This document shows positions 39,101 through 49,959 of a DNA stretch of 64,000 nt, in pieces (within the stretch, counting starts at the first letter, position 1; every line of letters starts with the position of its first letter). Source of the stretch: Brachionus manjavacas (taxonomy: Eukaryota; Rotifera; Eurotatoria; Ploima; Brachionidae); contig JAHQIY010000002.1 in NCBI GenBank assembly GCA_019054805.1, positions 1,178,001 to 1,242,000 of the forward strand, written 5' to 3'. The notes under the pieces are model-generated. The model saw only the letters and a list, made by a program, of their open reading frames with translations. It was not told the origin of the DNA and ran no database searches. The translations under genes were made by a program, and so were the position numbers.

Positions 39101-42100
39101 AGATGACTTTCCTTTATTACTTCTTAGCCTTAAATTTTTAATTGTAGAAAAATTTTTTAAAATAAAAATTTGAACATATCATATCTCTAAATAGACATGC
39201 TACAGCTCACCATGCATTAAGATCTGTCCCATGGAAATTGATTTGTAGCCCAACTAAATAGCTTAAATATATTTAATGACATTATATTAGATTAAGATTA
39301 ATTATTTACAGACTTAATGTATTGAAAATTAGTTTCAGTAGTAAATTAATAACTATTGAAAGCAAAAATGAAGCCAATCTTAACAAAAACACAAAAATTT
39401 CCAAAAAATCAACTCACCTTAACTTTTGTTTGAAATCGCTGAATTACTTTTCTGTATCGAGTTGCCAATGGTGTATTTTTCCAATTGTTTTCAGTTTTTT
39501 TCAACTCTTCCACATTTCTAAAACCATAATAAAAAAAGAAATTCAAACATTTTAAAATTTACTTGTTTAACTCTCTGATTACTCTAACTCGTCTCATATA
39601 TTTACTAATGGTCGAAACTATTGATAAATGGTGACAATTCATTGCGAGAAAAAATATTTCTGTGTTAAAATTTGGCTTTTCCAAATGGTTCTTTTCAAAA
39701 CTATTTGTCAACTCGACAAATTTTTCTTTGTCACAATTCAGTTTTGACTCATCATCTCTGACCTGAATAGGTGATACTTTTGAGTCATAAATGACCATTA
39801 GCTCCACCTTTTCTTTCTTAATAGGACGGGCTAGCTCGTGTAAAATAAACAGCAAATTTAGCATAAAACCATCTCCACAAACCATGCTCTCATTAGACTG
39901 GCAAATTTAATCAAATTTAAAAAAAATGTTATGATAATTTTTTCTTTTACTTGAATATTAGATCGTCTGTAATTGTATTTTAAAGTTAATTTTAAGAAAT
40001 TTATCATTTGTTCTCTACTTTGCTTGTTATAAATCAGGGCTTTCACTATTTTTAACAGCTCAGTCTTAAAAATTTTAATTAAATAAAATTTATTTTCTAA
40101 ATCACATTTTTTAATATTAGGAAAAAACTTATCAAAAGCAATTGAGGTCTAAAATTCCATTCTAGCTTTTAACTCAAAATTTTAAAAGATTTGTTAAAAT
40201 TTTGAAACTTTTCATAATCGGTAAATGAACTCAAAAAATCTTAAAGATGCCAGAAATGTTCCATTTTTGCAACAGAGTTTATCTGCTTTTTTTCTGCAAT
40301 TATATTATTATTTAAAATATGTCCAGTGTGTAAAAAATTTAACTTTCTAATACATTAAACGTTTTTTTAAAGTAAAAAATTTAAATTTTAGAATTCTTTA
40401 AATACGGCTCTTCTTAAAATATTATATTTTTAATCAACAAAATTTGTAATTTTTTTTTGAATCAATATCATTAATTAAAGAATTTAAATTATCAAGTTTT
40501 TTTGAAATTTTAATTATAAACTAATTATTATAGATTATTTGATAAAAGATAGTTTTATTTTAATTATTTTTTAATCTGTTACGAGTTAATGTTCCCTCTG
40601 AATAAATAAATCAAAATGTAAAAATAAAATACAGCATAATAAAATAATAAAAAATTACAAATAGAATCGAAGTAATGTAAAGTGCTACATGTTTAAGCAC
40701 AGTTTAAGAAATTAATAAATAGAAGAAAGCAACTTTGAAAATAATATAAATTTTATTAATTAAATTTGTGTCTTTATCTCTTTTGTAAAATTTAGTTTGA
40801 TATTTTCACAATCAATTTTCAGAGTTAAATATTCTCCTTAAAATTTTTTTTAAACTTTGAAGGAATTCTCCAAAGTTTACTTTTTAACTTTTAATCAAAA
40901 ACCGCTTTCACACTAGGATTTTCTAAGTATTTAAGTTGTGAAGTTTTGTGTAATGCAAATATAGTAGTATTCTATTTTTAATAAATTAATTTAATTTTTC
41001 TATTATTACCACCGAGAATAAATTTTACTGAAATAATTTTATAATTTTTTATTCAAATCAATCGAAAATAAAACTTTTGCTATTTCGATTGATTAATTTA
41101 AAATTGATATAAAATTTAAATTTTAAAACTTTTGTAAAATGACTAGAATTCAAAAAGAAATTTTTCCCTCACTCTCTCAGTGCATCAGAAAAATATCACG
41201 ACTTATTCAACTTGGTTTAATTAAATCTTTTTTAGAATTTTTCATAAAAGAAACAATTTTTAATAAAATCAAAGAAAAATTTATTACTTGAAGATATATT
41301 TGATTGTTATTTTAAAAATCTTAAAATAAAATGCAAAATAATTTACCCTCGTTGAAGCCAAAATAGGTTGGACTTGTTTCGAAATCAAAGTTAAGGTTTC
41401 GTTTGTAAGCTCCATGTTCAAATCTCGTTTGAAATATTTCTCAGCTATTCTGGCATCATCTTCTGCAAAAAGTGACAATTTAAAAAACGGTCCTAATACT
41501 GAACTGATAGCAAGCATTTTCCCGTTTTTTCCTCCTGCCTCATTACTACCTACAGTCCAATTATCCATTTCAACTATCTTTTTTAAAAATTGTAAAAACA
41601 CAAATTTTTCATTCAAAAAAATTTACCAAGTTACAAATTGGACTTGCTTGATCTATCTTTATTTCACATAACTCTCTTAAAACATACATGGGCGCCATAT
41701 ATTCACTTTCACTTATACTCAATGAATTCGAGTTCATTTTATGAGATAAAGTGTTTATTACAGGAGTAAAAATCTAGAAAAATAAATTAAATAAATATAT
41801 CAAAAAATATGTACTTACTGAGTCAAAGTCATTTTTAAATTGAATCGAATTGTTTAAAATATTCGAACAAGTCTTTAAAGATTCAGTAATTAATTGATGA
41901 ATCAAATCAGTTGAAATGTAGTTGGCCATCAACAAAGGAACAAGTTGAGATTCAGTTAAAGTAAAGCTATTTTTTTGGTAACACCCATTCAGAACCAAGA
42001 TGATATTGCGCAGTATTTGGTACCTGCACTCTTTATAAATATTTTCCAAGAAATCTTTATTAGGTTGCTGAGCTGATTTAGAGCTTTTAAAAACTAAATT

Positions 42101-42835
42101 AAATGAATCAACTAAATATTTTAAGGCTATTGATTGAGTTGTAAATTGAATATTCATTCTTTTGTACGAATCTAAAATAAATGTCAATGATCTGTCGTTT
42201 AAGACTTTGTTTAAATATTCTTGGTCAATATTAGTAATAACATTAAACAAAACTTCTTGAATTAAATCTTTGTAATAAACTTGATCTTTTAAAAAATTAT
42301 TAAAATTTAATGTTTCAAAATTGAAATATGTGATTTACAGTTTAAAAAAATTGGATCGATTTGAATTTTAAATATTGAGTTTTCAGATTTGGTAAGTTTT
42401 TCTGATTGAATTTTAACTTGAAAAATGGCTTCAATTATTTCCAATTCGTTATGAATCTTAAGCGATTGAGTATTTCCATTCTTTTCTGCGGAAGAAATTT
42501 CAGTCGAAGTTTTCCTTTTAGATATTTGTGGAGTCTCATCTATTTCCATTTTATCTGAACGTAATGGCTCACTAATATCCATAGGTAAGACCTCGTCTGT
42601 TTTATCTTTTGTCTTAGCCTCTGTTATTTCTGACTGTGATGTTTCATTAACTTTATTATGACAAATTTTGACTTAAATTTAAACGAAAAATTAGAGATTA
42701 CCTTGAGGTTGAGTTGTTTGTTGACTAAGAAGTCTATTGAGTCTTCTTTGTCTAATCTAGAATAAAATTTAATTTAATTCTTAAGAACCTTAGAAAACAA
42801 AAACTAACTTCATCAAGAGACAGATTTTCTTCCAT
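27126..42835 (-). CDS. UBE4B: Ubiquitin conjugation factor E4 B (U-box E3/E4 ligase)
   Basis: Eighteen minus-strand exons: 42809-42835, 42702-42756, 42339-42650, 41819-42285, 41627-41773, 41347-41577, 39951-40064, 39563-39897, 39418-39517, 29450-29580, 29305-29403, 28497-28735, 28322-28448, 28129-28273, 27917-28051, 27671-27865, 27442-27616 and 27126-27397. The sum is 3306 bases, 1101 aa; human is 1173 or 1302. Start [19 protein letters not shown] matches the UBE4B N-terminus. The Ufd2 core is colinear throughout ([80 protein letters not shown]). The C-terminal U-box holds [20 protein letters not shown] and [13 protein letters not shown]. It extends ubiquitin chains with VCP/p97. Intron 9 (29581-39417) contains three plus-strand genes; the exons on either side encode adjacent parts of the protein (TPLATRYRK, then CLRFYSL). 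Confidence 0.95.
30191..31890 (+). CDS. Unknown gene B, Gln/Ala-rich, nested in UBE4B intron 9
   Basis: Proposed exons 30191-30375, 30442-31484, 31543-31662, 31720-31803 and 31856-31890, sum 1467 bases, 488 aa. The first two exons are well supported; the last three rest on splice sites and frame, and the final exon could be chosen differently. The N-terminal 140 residues match gene A ([37 protein letters not shown]). Then comes a long Gln-rich, later Ala/Gln-rich stretch, predicted as coiled coil or disordered, and a Pro-rich tail with a doubled IPAPN motif. No known family. It is transcribed opposite to its host gene UBE4B. The upstream 150 bases are less AT-rich than usual and may be its promoter. 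Confidence 0.78.
31891..34497. other. Spacer inside UBE4B intron 9 with a diverged direct repeat
   Basis: No gene supported. Two similar segments in direct orientation, about 31943-32090 and 32430-32580, share ACAATTGACTT near their left ends and GATTAATAAACT further on, probably a local duplication of untranslated or spacer sequence. A 61-codon frame at 32767-32952 lacks an ATG. A TATAAAT at 34469-34475 is 23 bases before the next gene's ATG. Confidence 0.5.
34498..35334 (+). CDS. Unknown gene C, acidic 278-aa protein, nested in UBE4B intron 9
   Basis: Single ORF with ATG at 34498. No family recognised. The protein is acidic and low in hydrophobic residues, with a Ser/Asp cluster near residue 90 and two copies of an N-F-N-I-N-x-D-F motif about 25 residues apart (near 125 and 155), flanked by ENSL/ENNP. 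No signal peptide or membrane span. The terminal [16 protein letters not shown] is unlike the rest; a possible GTAGAT donor after codons DEYP suggests the true gene might splice onward, but no next exon was found. Base composition is clearly richer in G/C than its flanks, which supports real coding. Confidence 0.65.
   Translation: MESHGNYRRGEDELESNYSYGSGDDDPILTATITFDVTVDPNGQVISASEGQVIAEGVQRSLDGRSLNQLHHDPLPMVESDQHQDDDEGAESDDSASTSTDSLMERTKKYMSEEAGIIILKRTNQAGKNFNINLDFDVENSLSENALNAQGNNFNINFDFENNPQLRETKEPPQAWVDIDLMITSSATNSKIEERQSNETFEDIKNALRNRAANDAQYWRSLNQSESNEMQIEPSLIENDVTRESLNRSDLKDEYPGRFGNKKIWQIIVKNFKTIKFF
35335..35909. other. Spacer between nested genes C and D
   Basis: AT-rich, no ORF; presumably the 3' end of gene C and the promoter of gene D. 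Confidence 0.5.
35910..38828 (+). CDS. Unknown gene D, 937 aa with 19-residue tandem repeats, nested in UBE4B intron 9
   Basis: Three exons: 35910-38454, 38508-38657 and 38710-38828; 2814 bases, 937 aa. No known family recognised. The N-terminal 180 residues are mixed charged and include [16 protein letters not shown], a possible folded segment. Residues about 184-316 are seven tandem copies of a 19-residue unit of the form [19 protein letters not shown]. The middle is a Ser/Asn/Gln-rich low-complexity region with several YP and QGYPD motifs. Residues about 570-720 look helical ([20 protein letters not shown] and an [14 protein letters not shown] stretch). The tail is basic and Ser-rich. No signal peptide or membrane segment. 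It looks like a structural or scaffold protein; function unknown. Confidence 0.85.
36459..36857 (+). repeat. 57-bp coding minisatellite in gene D
   Basis: Seven units of 57 bases (19 codons). The first four are nearly identical at DNA level; the last three diverge to [16 protein letters not shown] and QQIYDTKP. Because the unit is a multiple of three, copy-number change keeps the frame. All forward frames and one reverse frame stay open across the array, which produces spurious overlapping ORFs. Confidence 0.92.
38829..39417. other. End of UBE4B intron 9, 3' of gene D
   Basis: Poly(A)-like AATAAA shortly after the gene D stop; then non-coding up to the UBE4B exon 9 donor at 39417. Confidence 0.5.
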
Positions 42836-43270
42836 ATTTGACTTGGCAATGCTAGATTAATTTCGAATAAAAATTTGTTTGAAAGTTTATTTTAAAATAT
42901 TTAATGACTAAGAAATATTAAAAAAATTACAATTTTAAAATATGTAATAAATTTTTGCAGTTATTAAATGCATAAGCAAATGTTTCCATTATTTTGTCTT
43001 TTATTTTTCAAAATTTTTTTAAAACTAAAAAATTTAATCGTCCCAGCAATAAATGAACATTTAAGCATTTAAGTTATTAATTAATTTTCTATTTTTCATA
43101 TTTTTTTCGAATAAAAAAAAGCCAACTCACACACATTTGAATTTCTTCAACTTGATTAAATCTTATGCTTAAATTTTTATCTCTGAAAATTACTTTTAAC
43201 TTTTTTTTGATATTTCACTTACATCTTTTTTTTTGTTACTATTCTAAATCTTATTAAATATCGCTTCGTA
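42836..43270. other. UBE4B 5' flank
   Basis: AT-rich, no ORF. Probable promoter and leader of UBE4B. Confidence 0.45.
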
Positions 43271-43289
43271 TTGCAGAGATATTTTGAAG

Positions 43290-43362
43290 ATTTTTTCATC
43301 CTCAGCGGGTTTTGAACCCTCGATCCTCAGGTTGCATGACTAAAGCTGTTGTTCCTATGCAA
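43290..43362 (-). repeat. tRNA-like / SINE-like fragment
   Basis: On the minus strand there is a Pol III B-box-like GGGTTCAAAACCC with a near-complete T-arm, preceded by a possible anticodon-arm hairpin (TTTAG...CTGAG with two G-T pairs, 9-base loop). There is no matching 5' acceptor strand and no clear A box, so it is not a working tRNA. A tRNA-derived SINE remnant or tRNA pseudogene is most likely. Confidence 0.4.
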
Positions 43363-45001
43363 AAAGAATAAATTTTTCGCCTTTTTTTATCTGGACCTTT
43401 ACTATTCAAAAAAACTTGAATAACATATGATGTTAATAAAAAAATAAAACACTTGACAAAATTTGTCACTTGATTTATACATTGAATAATTGCCCTATAA
43501 TATAAAATGAACAAAGGATGATGAAAATAAACAGATTTTCTTAGAGTCGTTTCAAAAGCTTCCAAAAAATCAAATCAAAGGTTAAATGAATCTTCAATAA
43601 AGTTCAAGATGAATTTTGGCTTTTTAAACCAGGGCTTCTAATTTTACTAAAAATGCTGTATTGTAAAAGAATATTCATTGGGATGATAATGGAGCAATTT
43701 TAACCGAGAATGAATTTAGATTTGGTTTCAAACGAAAAAAAATTTTAAATGTTAAATATTAAATATTTAATTAATTAAAAAAAAATTTTCCAAAAAATGA
43801 ATGCAACAATGTTTGAAGAAACCTTTCGCATATAAATAAAATATTCTAAAATTTAAGATTGAAAAATTAAATTAATTACTTAAATAATAATAATAAAAAT
43901 AATAATTAATTACTTAAATTATATTACTTAAATAATTAATTACTTTAATTAAATTTTTTCAGCAATCTTGGTTTGAAAAAAGACATTTAATAGTCTTCAT
44001 TTTCATTTTTTTAATTTCCTTAATAAATACTTATTTAGGAAATTAAAAAAATGAAAAAATTTAATAAATCAAAAGCCATTAACAATAGAGCAGCATCAAC
44101 AAAAAAATTAAAATTATTCAGGATAGATAAATTGTTAAAAATTTAAATTTTACATGATTTTACGTTTACTTAAATTTACGTAAAATTACGTAAAAATTTT
44201 AATGCTCAATAGATTGTTGAGAATTTTTTTAATTGCCCATTTAAATAAATAAATTAATAAATTAATTAATGAAAAAAATAAAAATATTACCAAATATCTA
44301 TTAACTCTAGGAATATTAAAAAGATCCTCTCAAATCTATAAAAAAAAAATTCCCTACAATCAATTTTACTAACGTAAAAAAACAGTTATCGTAGCACCAT
44401 TGTATTTAAAGAATTGGTAAAATTATTTTATAAATGTAGCTCTTTTACATTAAGAAAATCGAAACTTATTCTTTAAAAAAAAAACTCAGCAGCATTCTCA
44501 AGCAGGATATATTATTCGATTCAATTTCGACTTTAAATCCTTTAAGTAGTAAATAAATATAAATATGATCATGAAATTAAAATTAAAAAGGACAAGTTCA
44601 TAAACATTTTTCAAAGCTGATCTTACTTAAATTGAAAGTGAATCTGAGAGAGATTTGATAGAAGAAGTTATAAAAAAAAGTGAAGCAGAAAGAAATGAAG
44701 ATATATTCGTTTCTCCATTAAGACGTTCACCAACGATACATATATAAAAATTTTAATTGGAAATAATTGCTGGCATACTTATATTGCACCTTTAAAAAAT
44801 GGTATGAAAAATGGTGTCAAAGAATTTGAATGCTGTTAAGATGGATTAAATAGCTGTCTATTTGAGATTTTAAGTTAATAAATAATAAAAAATTAATTGT
44901 TGCTCTTCAGCAAACTTACTGTTAATATAAATTATTCATTTGAAATTTTTAAATTTTTTTTTTAAAGAAGATTAAAATCAATACAATAATTTTGAATAAA
45001 A
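43363..45001. other. AT-rich intergenic with hairpin and ORF relic
   Basis: No intact gene. At 44629-44745 a short frame reads ESERDLIEEVIKKSEAER and then IFVSPLRRSP before a stop, resembling a decayed coding fragment of unknown origin. Tandem TAAT/TTAATTACTTAAA-type simple sequence lies at 43868-43960. Confidence 0.4.
44000..44057. repeat. Perfect 21-bp inverted repeat, 16-base loop
   Basis: Arms 44000-44020 and 44037-44057 are exact reverse complements (core TTTAATTTCCT / AGGAAATTAAA). Non-coding context; could be a terminator-like hairpin of a decayed element. Confidence 0.75.
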
Positions 45002-46125
45002 TACCCAGAATTTTTTATTTTTCTCCCCAAATATTCAGTAAATTCCCCAATTATTAAGTTTATACATGAAAAAATTAATTTACACTAAATTGAATAGAAA
45101 TCCACTATTTTTTACTTATTGACGCTTTTTATTAAAAAATGATAACAAATTTAAGATAAAGTACCTAAATTATGAGAAGAGAGTGTTTGTTAGAAAAAAA
45201 AGATAAAATTCAATCGAGTTTTATGTTGAAAATCATGTCAGTCATATTTTTATAGAAAGCTGTTTATGTCATTGAAGTTATTAGCTTCATTTTTAAATTT
45301 AAATAATTTAATAATCGAAAAATAATAACTTTTAGCAAGTTTGATTATTGCATTTTTTGAAAAATAACATTCAAGAGTGAAACAATAATCAAAATAAAGC
45401 AAAATTAACGAGTATTTTTTTACGGATGTAGTTAGCTAGAAAAGTCCTCCATAAGTAAGTTTTGAAAAAATGAGAAAATAAGATAAATTATTTACGGATT
45501 GAAACGAACAAAGGGTAATAACGATAAGTGTTTTTTGATCTCACATAACTTTTTTTGAAAAGTTTTTTTGCGCAAATAAAAATTGACTATTTTTCTATTT
45601 TCTTTTCTACAAATTAATGCAAATTTTTTAAACCCCATCAAATAAAACCAATCCAATTAAATTTCCACCCCTAGACCTCTTTGAATAAAAGAAATATCGA
45701 ATTTACCCCATTTTACTTTAATTTATCACTAAATCTTTTGGTGAAGCAGATTTAGATTTTACGTCTTTGAGAGGGAGCTTTGGCGTCTTTTGAGTGAGTT
45801 AATTGTAAAATGTAAATTTACTTTATGTTTCGTAAATTTTGGATAAAATAAAAAGTGGAACATTACTTTAATTCTATTACAGAATTCACGAATCATAAAA
45901 GAAAATTTAAATTTTACAATTAACTCACTCAAAAGACGCCAAAACTTCTAACGTAAAATCAGATAATTTAGGTACTTTTTCAAATTTGTTATCATTTTTT
46001 AATAAAAAGCGTCAATAAGTAAAAAATAGTGGATTTCTATTCAATTTAGTGTAAATTAATTTTTTCATGACTAAACTTAATAATTGGGGAATTTATTTGG
46101 GGAGAAAAATAAAAAATTTGGGGTA
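45002..46125. mobile_element. Fold-back / long-TIR element 3' of FCF1
   Basis: Outer arms 45002-45173 and 45963-46125 are reverse complements with a few indels, with termini TACCC / GGGTA and shared landmarks TTTTTCTCCCC and GACGCTTTTTATTAAAAAAT. Beyond the right arm the complementarity resumes with 45750-45830 (shared GGCGTCTTTTGAGTGAG), so the left arm appears split by about 575 bases of extra sequence. No transposase found and no convincing target duplication. A non-autonomous element with a secondary insertion is the simplest reading. Confidence 0.65.
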
Positions 46126-46240
46126 CTCGAACTAAATTTCTCTTTTTTTAGTATTGTGTGAATTATTGAATTAATTTTTTTTAAGTTTAAAGTAATTTTT
46201 TTCTAATTTATTTTATTCAATAAAAAAATGTAAACAATTT

Positions 46241-46981
46241 TTATGTTTTTGGTGCACCATAAGCATCGGGCATTCTTTCAATGGTAAAACGATGGTTTGC
46301 TACACTCATAATTGGCACACCGACTATTTTTCGAATCCTTCTTCTTAGATCCTTATCACAAGTAGCTACAATGTAGCATTTATGCTGAGTTATTCGTTGA
46401 ATTAAACAATCGTCTGCATATGTTCCTTTGTGTAGACATGGTAGTCGTTCAAATCTGGGATCTCGGGCGATTCTTAACGCGATTCGATACGTTTGACCTA
46501 ATTTTTCCAATTCCGCCATCACACAGTCAGTAATATAAGGAATACATTTAGCATACATGCAATCCATCATAGATTGAATGATATCCAACTTGTTTTTTAT
46601 TGAAAAATTGATGAAATTTGTATCTATTAATACATGATATGGTGGACCCAATTGGGTGTTGTAATTAAAAAAAAGAGCACTCGATGTCTTTGGCCTAAAA
46701 GTCAAAATTAAAAATAAAATTTTTTTATTTTTTCATTTTACAATTCTTTGACATCAGTTTTTTTCTGATCTACTTTTGCGACAGTCTTTTCCTGTTCTTT
46801 TGCCTTACTAAAAATAAAAACTTATCATAAGAAAAAAAAAACAAAAAGAAAATTTTACAAGCGAGCGTCCTTTTCACTTATTATCCGCTTTACCTGAGCG
46901 AATTTGCGTGTCTGCTTTGCTTTACCCTAAAATAAAATAACATCATTAAGTCAAAATTAAAAATTAGCCTCAAATTACCAT
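46241..46981 (-). CDS. FCF1: rRNA-processing protein FCF1 (UTP24, PIN nuclease)
   Basis: PIN-domain endonuclease of the small-subunit processome that cuts pre-rRNA at sites A1/A2. Four exons: 46979-46981 (only the ATG), 46859-46926, 46742-46807 and 46241-46694; 591 bases, 196 aa versus 198 in human. The basic N-terminus [15 protein letters not shown] is conserved; the middle is short and variable. The PIN domain holds [17 protein letters not shown], the acidic [23 protein letters not shown], and [16 protein letters not shown], with the expected catalytic Asp/Glu residues. The end [11 protein letters not shown] matches the family. The start codon sits alone in exon 1, split from codon 2 by a 52-base intron. 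Divergent from NOC2L. Confidence 0.96.
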
Positions 46982-47230
46982 TTAGTTTAATTTTTCAAAA
47001 ATTCAAATGAAATTTTTAATTAGATAGTGTGCTTATTTTGTTAATTTATTTTAAATTATTTTTTTCTCTTCTCATATATTGCAATTTGCACGATATTTGA
47101 ATTTTTTGCATTCAGTTCGCAAAATATTTTTTGGAATACATGAACGCTAGAGATTTTAATTTTAAGGCGCACATGTTGATTAACATTTTAAATTATTTTC
47201 ATTCGAAAAAAAAATAAAAAATTGCAAAAA
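46982..47230. promoter_or_regulatory. Bidirectional FCF1/NOC2L promoter
   Basis: Only 249 bases separate the two divergent ATG codons, so both leaders and core promoters must lie here. No clear TATA box facing either gene. Both products act in nucleolar ribosome assembly, which suggests co-regulation. An inverted copy of this segment exists at 51944-52242. Confidence 0.8.
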
Positions 47231-49839
47231 ATGAGTAAAGTAAAGTCCAAATCGAAAAATGAGAGACCAGTCAAGTCAGATGAAGAAATGGAGACCAGTG
47301 ATGATGACTATATTGATCCAAAAATGGAAAAATATTTCAAAGATACCAAAGATAAAATCCATGAAAAGCTTGGTCTGAATGGAAACCAGCAAAAAAAATC
47401 CAAAAACACCCAAGATGATGACGAAGACGATGATTTTGAAGATATTAGTGACTTTGAAGAAGAAGAGGATGATCAGGAAGAGATGGATGATGAAGAAGAG
47501 CAGAGTGAAGATCAAGACGAAGGTGAAGAAAATTCTGGAGATGAAAAAAATGGAGAAGAAGAAATTGATGTAGACCAAAGAAAGAAACTGACCCTCAAAA
47601 CCATTAATAGTTGGTCTACAAAATTAGCAGTAAATAATTAATTTTTTTTAAAATTTGTTTTAATTTATTTTTTAAAAGGAAGGAAAACCGATCAAAATTG
47701 TAACTGAAGTAGCCAAAGCTTTAAAGTCAGCTCTACTTAATGTTATTCCGAATAGAAAAGCAGATTCTGCTTACAGAGTGGATGGATCTGAAAGTAGAAA
47801 TAGTTTTTTTTTAAAATAAATCTAAAATTATTTAATGAAAGTGTTCAATGCTGTTATTCGTTTATGCATTCGGGATTTTTTTCCGTGTCTATTGAGAATT
47901 TTAAATTTAGGAAGTGTAAAAAGCGATTCGGATGATAAAAAACTAAAACTAGCAAGTTCAGGCGAAAATTGGAAAAAATTAAAAGCTCCAGTTAGATCAT
48001 ATCTTGATGACATGCTGGCTGTAATTTTTTGTTATCCATTCTTATTATTTTTCTATTTTTCCTACTTTAGCTAGCATCAAATTTGAATGAACCCGAAGTA
48101 TTGAATGCCATTTTAAGACATATTAGACTATTGATCAATTTTTATCTATGTTTTCCCAAGACACTCAAACTATTGATAAAAGTAATGTTGGCTAAAATTA
48201 TTTATTAAATCGCAATTTTTTTTTATTTAGCTTTTGATACAAATATGGTCTCAAAGTGATGAAAAAAGTCGATTGATAGCTTTTGTTTGTCTGCATAAAA
48301 TAGTAGCTAATACTCACGAAAAAAACCAAAATTTCATATTCAAAGTAAATTAAAAAATTAAAGAAAAAAATAGAAATTTAATTTCCTATTCATTAAAAAG
48401 AATCTTTATCTATCATTTGCTCGTAATTCAAAATTCACCTCCATTAACACTTTGCCATTGATCAATTTTATGCAGCGATCTTTAATCGAAATCTATGCAT
48501 TAAATCCTAAGATGACTTACGAACACGTATTCGTATTCATCCGGCAGCTAGGCATACATTTAAGAAACGCCATGAATTTAAAGAAAAAAGAATCTTACCA
48601 AGCTGTTTACAATTGGCAATTTATACACAGTTTAGTCTTGTGGAGTAAACTTTTAAGCGCTCAAGTTAAAACAAGTCAAGGTGTTGATGAGCATCTACAT
48701 CAATTGATATACCCACTAACCCAAATCATAATAGGAACAATAAAGTAAAATTTTGAAAAAAAGCATAAATTTATTCTTTATTTATCTTTCCAGATTAATA
48801 CCAACTCCTCGGTATTATCCTCTTAGATTTCATTGTGTTAATGCATTGATTAGTTTATCTAATTCGACTGATGTTTTCATCCCGATTATTCCATTTATCC
48901 TGGAAGTATTTGACATTACTGATTTCAACAAAAAACACGCTTCCATTAGCGTAAAGCAATTAAATTTCTCGTTTCTTCTAAAATTAAATAAACAACAATT
49001 GCAAGACAAAGCTTTCAAAGATGTCCTGATTGATATCATTTACGATCATTTGATATTGTACTTGCAGCACCAATCTTGTGACATTGCTTTTCCAGAACTT
49101 GTATTACCGTTGATGATAAGAGTAATTTATTTTTAACTAATATAAGATAAATCTGTTTTTCATTTGAATAAATTTTTATTTCAGATAAAAGAATTTTTAA
49201 AAAAATGCAAAAATACAAGTTATTGTAAAGTAATGAAGGGTCTGTCAGATAAAGTCCAAGAAAACTGTAAATTCATTGAAGACAGAAGAAATAAAGCAAC
49301 TTTTACATTAAAAGATAAAAAACAAGTCGTGAGTTAAAAGAAATGAAATTTAGAAACAGTTTTTTAAAATTTTAATTCAAAATTTTAGGATTTATGGACT
49401 GAAAAAACAAAAGAAAATGGAACACCACTCATGAATTGGTATTCTAGATACAAAACTTTACGAGAAAGAGAAATATTGATGGAAATATCGAATAAAGACT
49501 ACGTAAATGATTCACAAAATATCTATAACAAATTTTGTGACATTATTTGTATTTTTTAGATATCACAAAATAAGGTGCCTGTTATCGAAAGGCCGTCCGA
49601 TCAGCAGAAAGAGGAAGAACGAAAAGAATTTGGTGAATTGTTTGTTAATTTAGATGATGATTCGGATACTGAGTCTCTGGACTTTGTACCAAAAAAGAAG
49701 AAAGACAAAGAAGAGTAATTGAAATAAACTTTAAATTTTTATATATTTTCTTTTTAACAATAGAGACCAAGAAGAAGAAAGTGAAGATCAATTTTCTGAT
49801 GCTGGTCAAGAGCAAGAAGAAGAAGAAGATTTAGAATAA
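47231..49839 (+). CDS. NOC2L: Nucleolar complex protein 2 homologue
   Basis: Eleven exons: 47231-47629, 47679-47793, 47842-48020, 48071-48181, 48231-48344, 48401-48744, 48794-49121, 49185-49328, 49389-49502, 49560-49714 and 49764-49839; 2079 bases, 692 aa. The first exon encodes a Lys-rich start and a long Asp/Glu tract, typical of nucleolar proteins. The Noc2 core is colinear with the human protein: VFIRQLGIHLRNAM, KKESYQAVYNWQFIH, LIPTPRYYPLRFH, PFILEVFD, FPELVLPLMIR, and later ENGTPLMNWYSRYKTLRERE. The tail is acidic again. Noc2 pairs with Noc1/Noc3 to move pre-60S particles out of the nucleolus; the vertebrate form also inhibits histone acetylation. The exon 2 donor (GTAGAA) is weak but supported by homology. 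Confidence 0.95.
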
Positions 49840-49959
49840 TCTTTTTAAAATAAATTATATAAAAACAAGCATTTTTTTTTATTATTTTCGCTGACTGCTG
49901 ATAAATTGGCATAATTGTAAATCTTTAATTCAAAATTTTTCTAAAAAAAATTCAAAAGA

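Noticed and set aside
39322..39555. 77-aa plus-strand ORF
   Set aside because: Antisense of UBE4B exon 9 and its flanks.
43302..43565. 87-aa minus-strand ORF
   Set aside because: Runs across the tRNA-like fragment and has low-complexity composition; no homology.
47276..47578. 100-aa minus-strand ORF rich in Phe and Ile
   Set aside because: It is the antisense of the NOC2L Asp/Glu tract, which automatically reads as Phe/Ile/Val.
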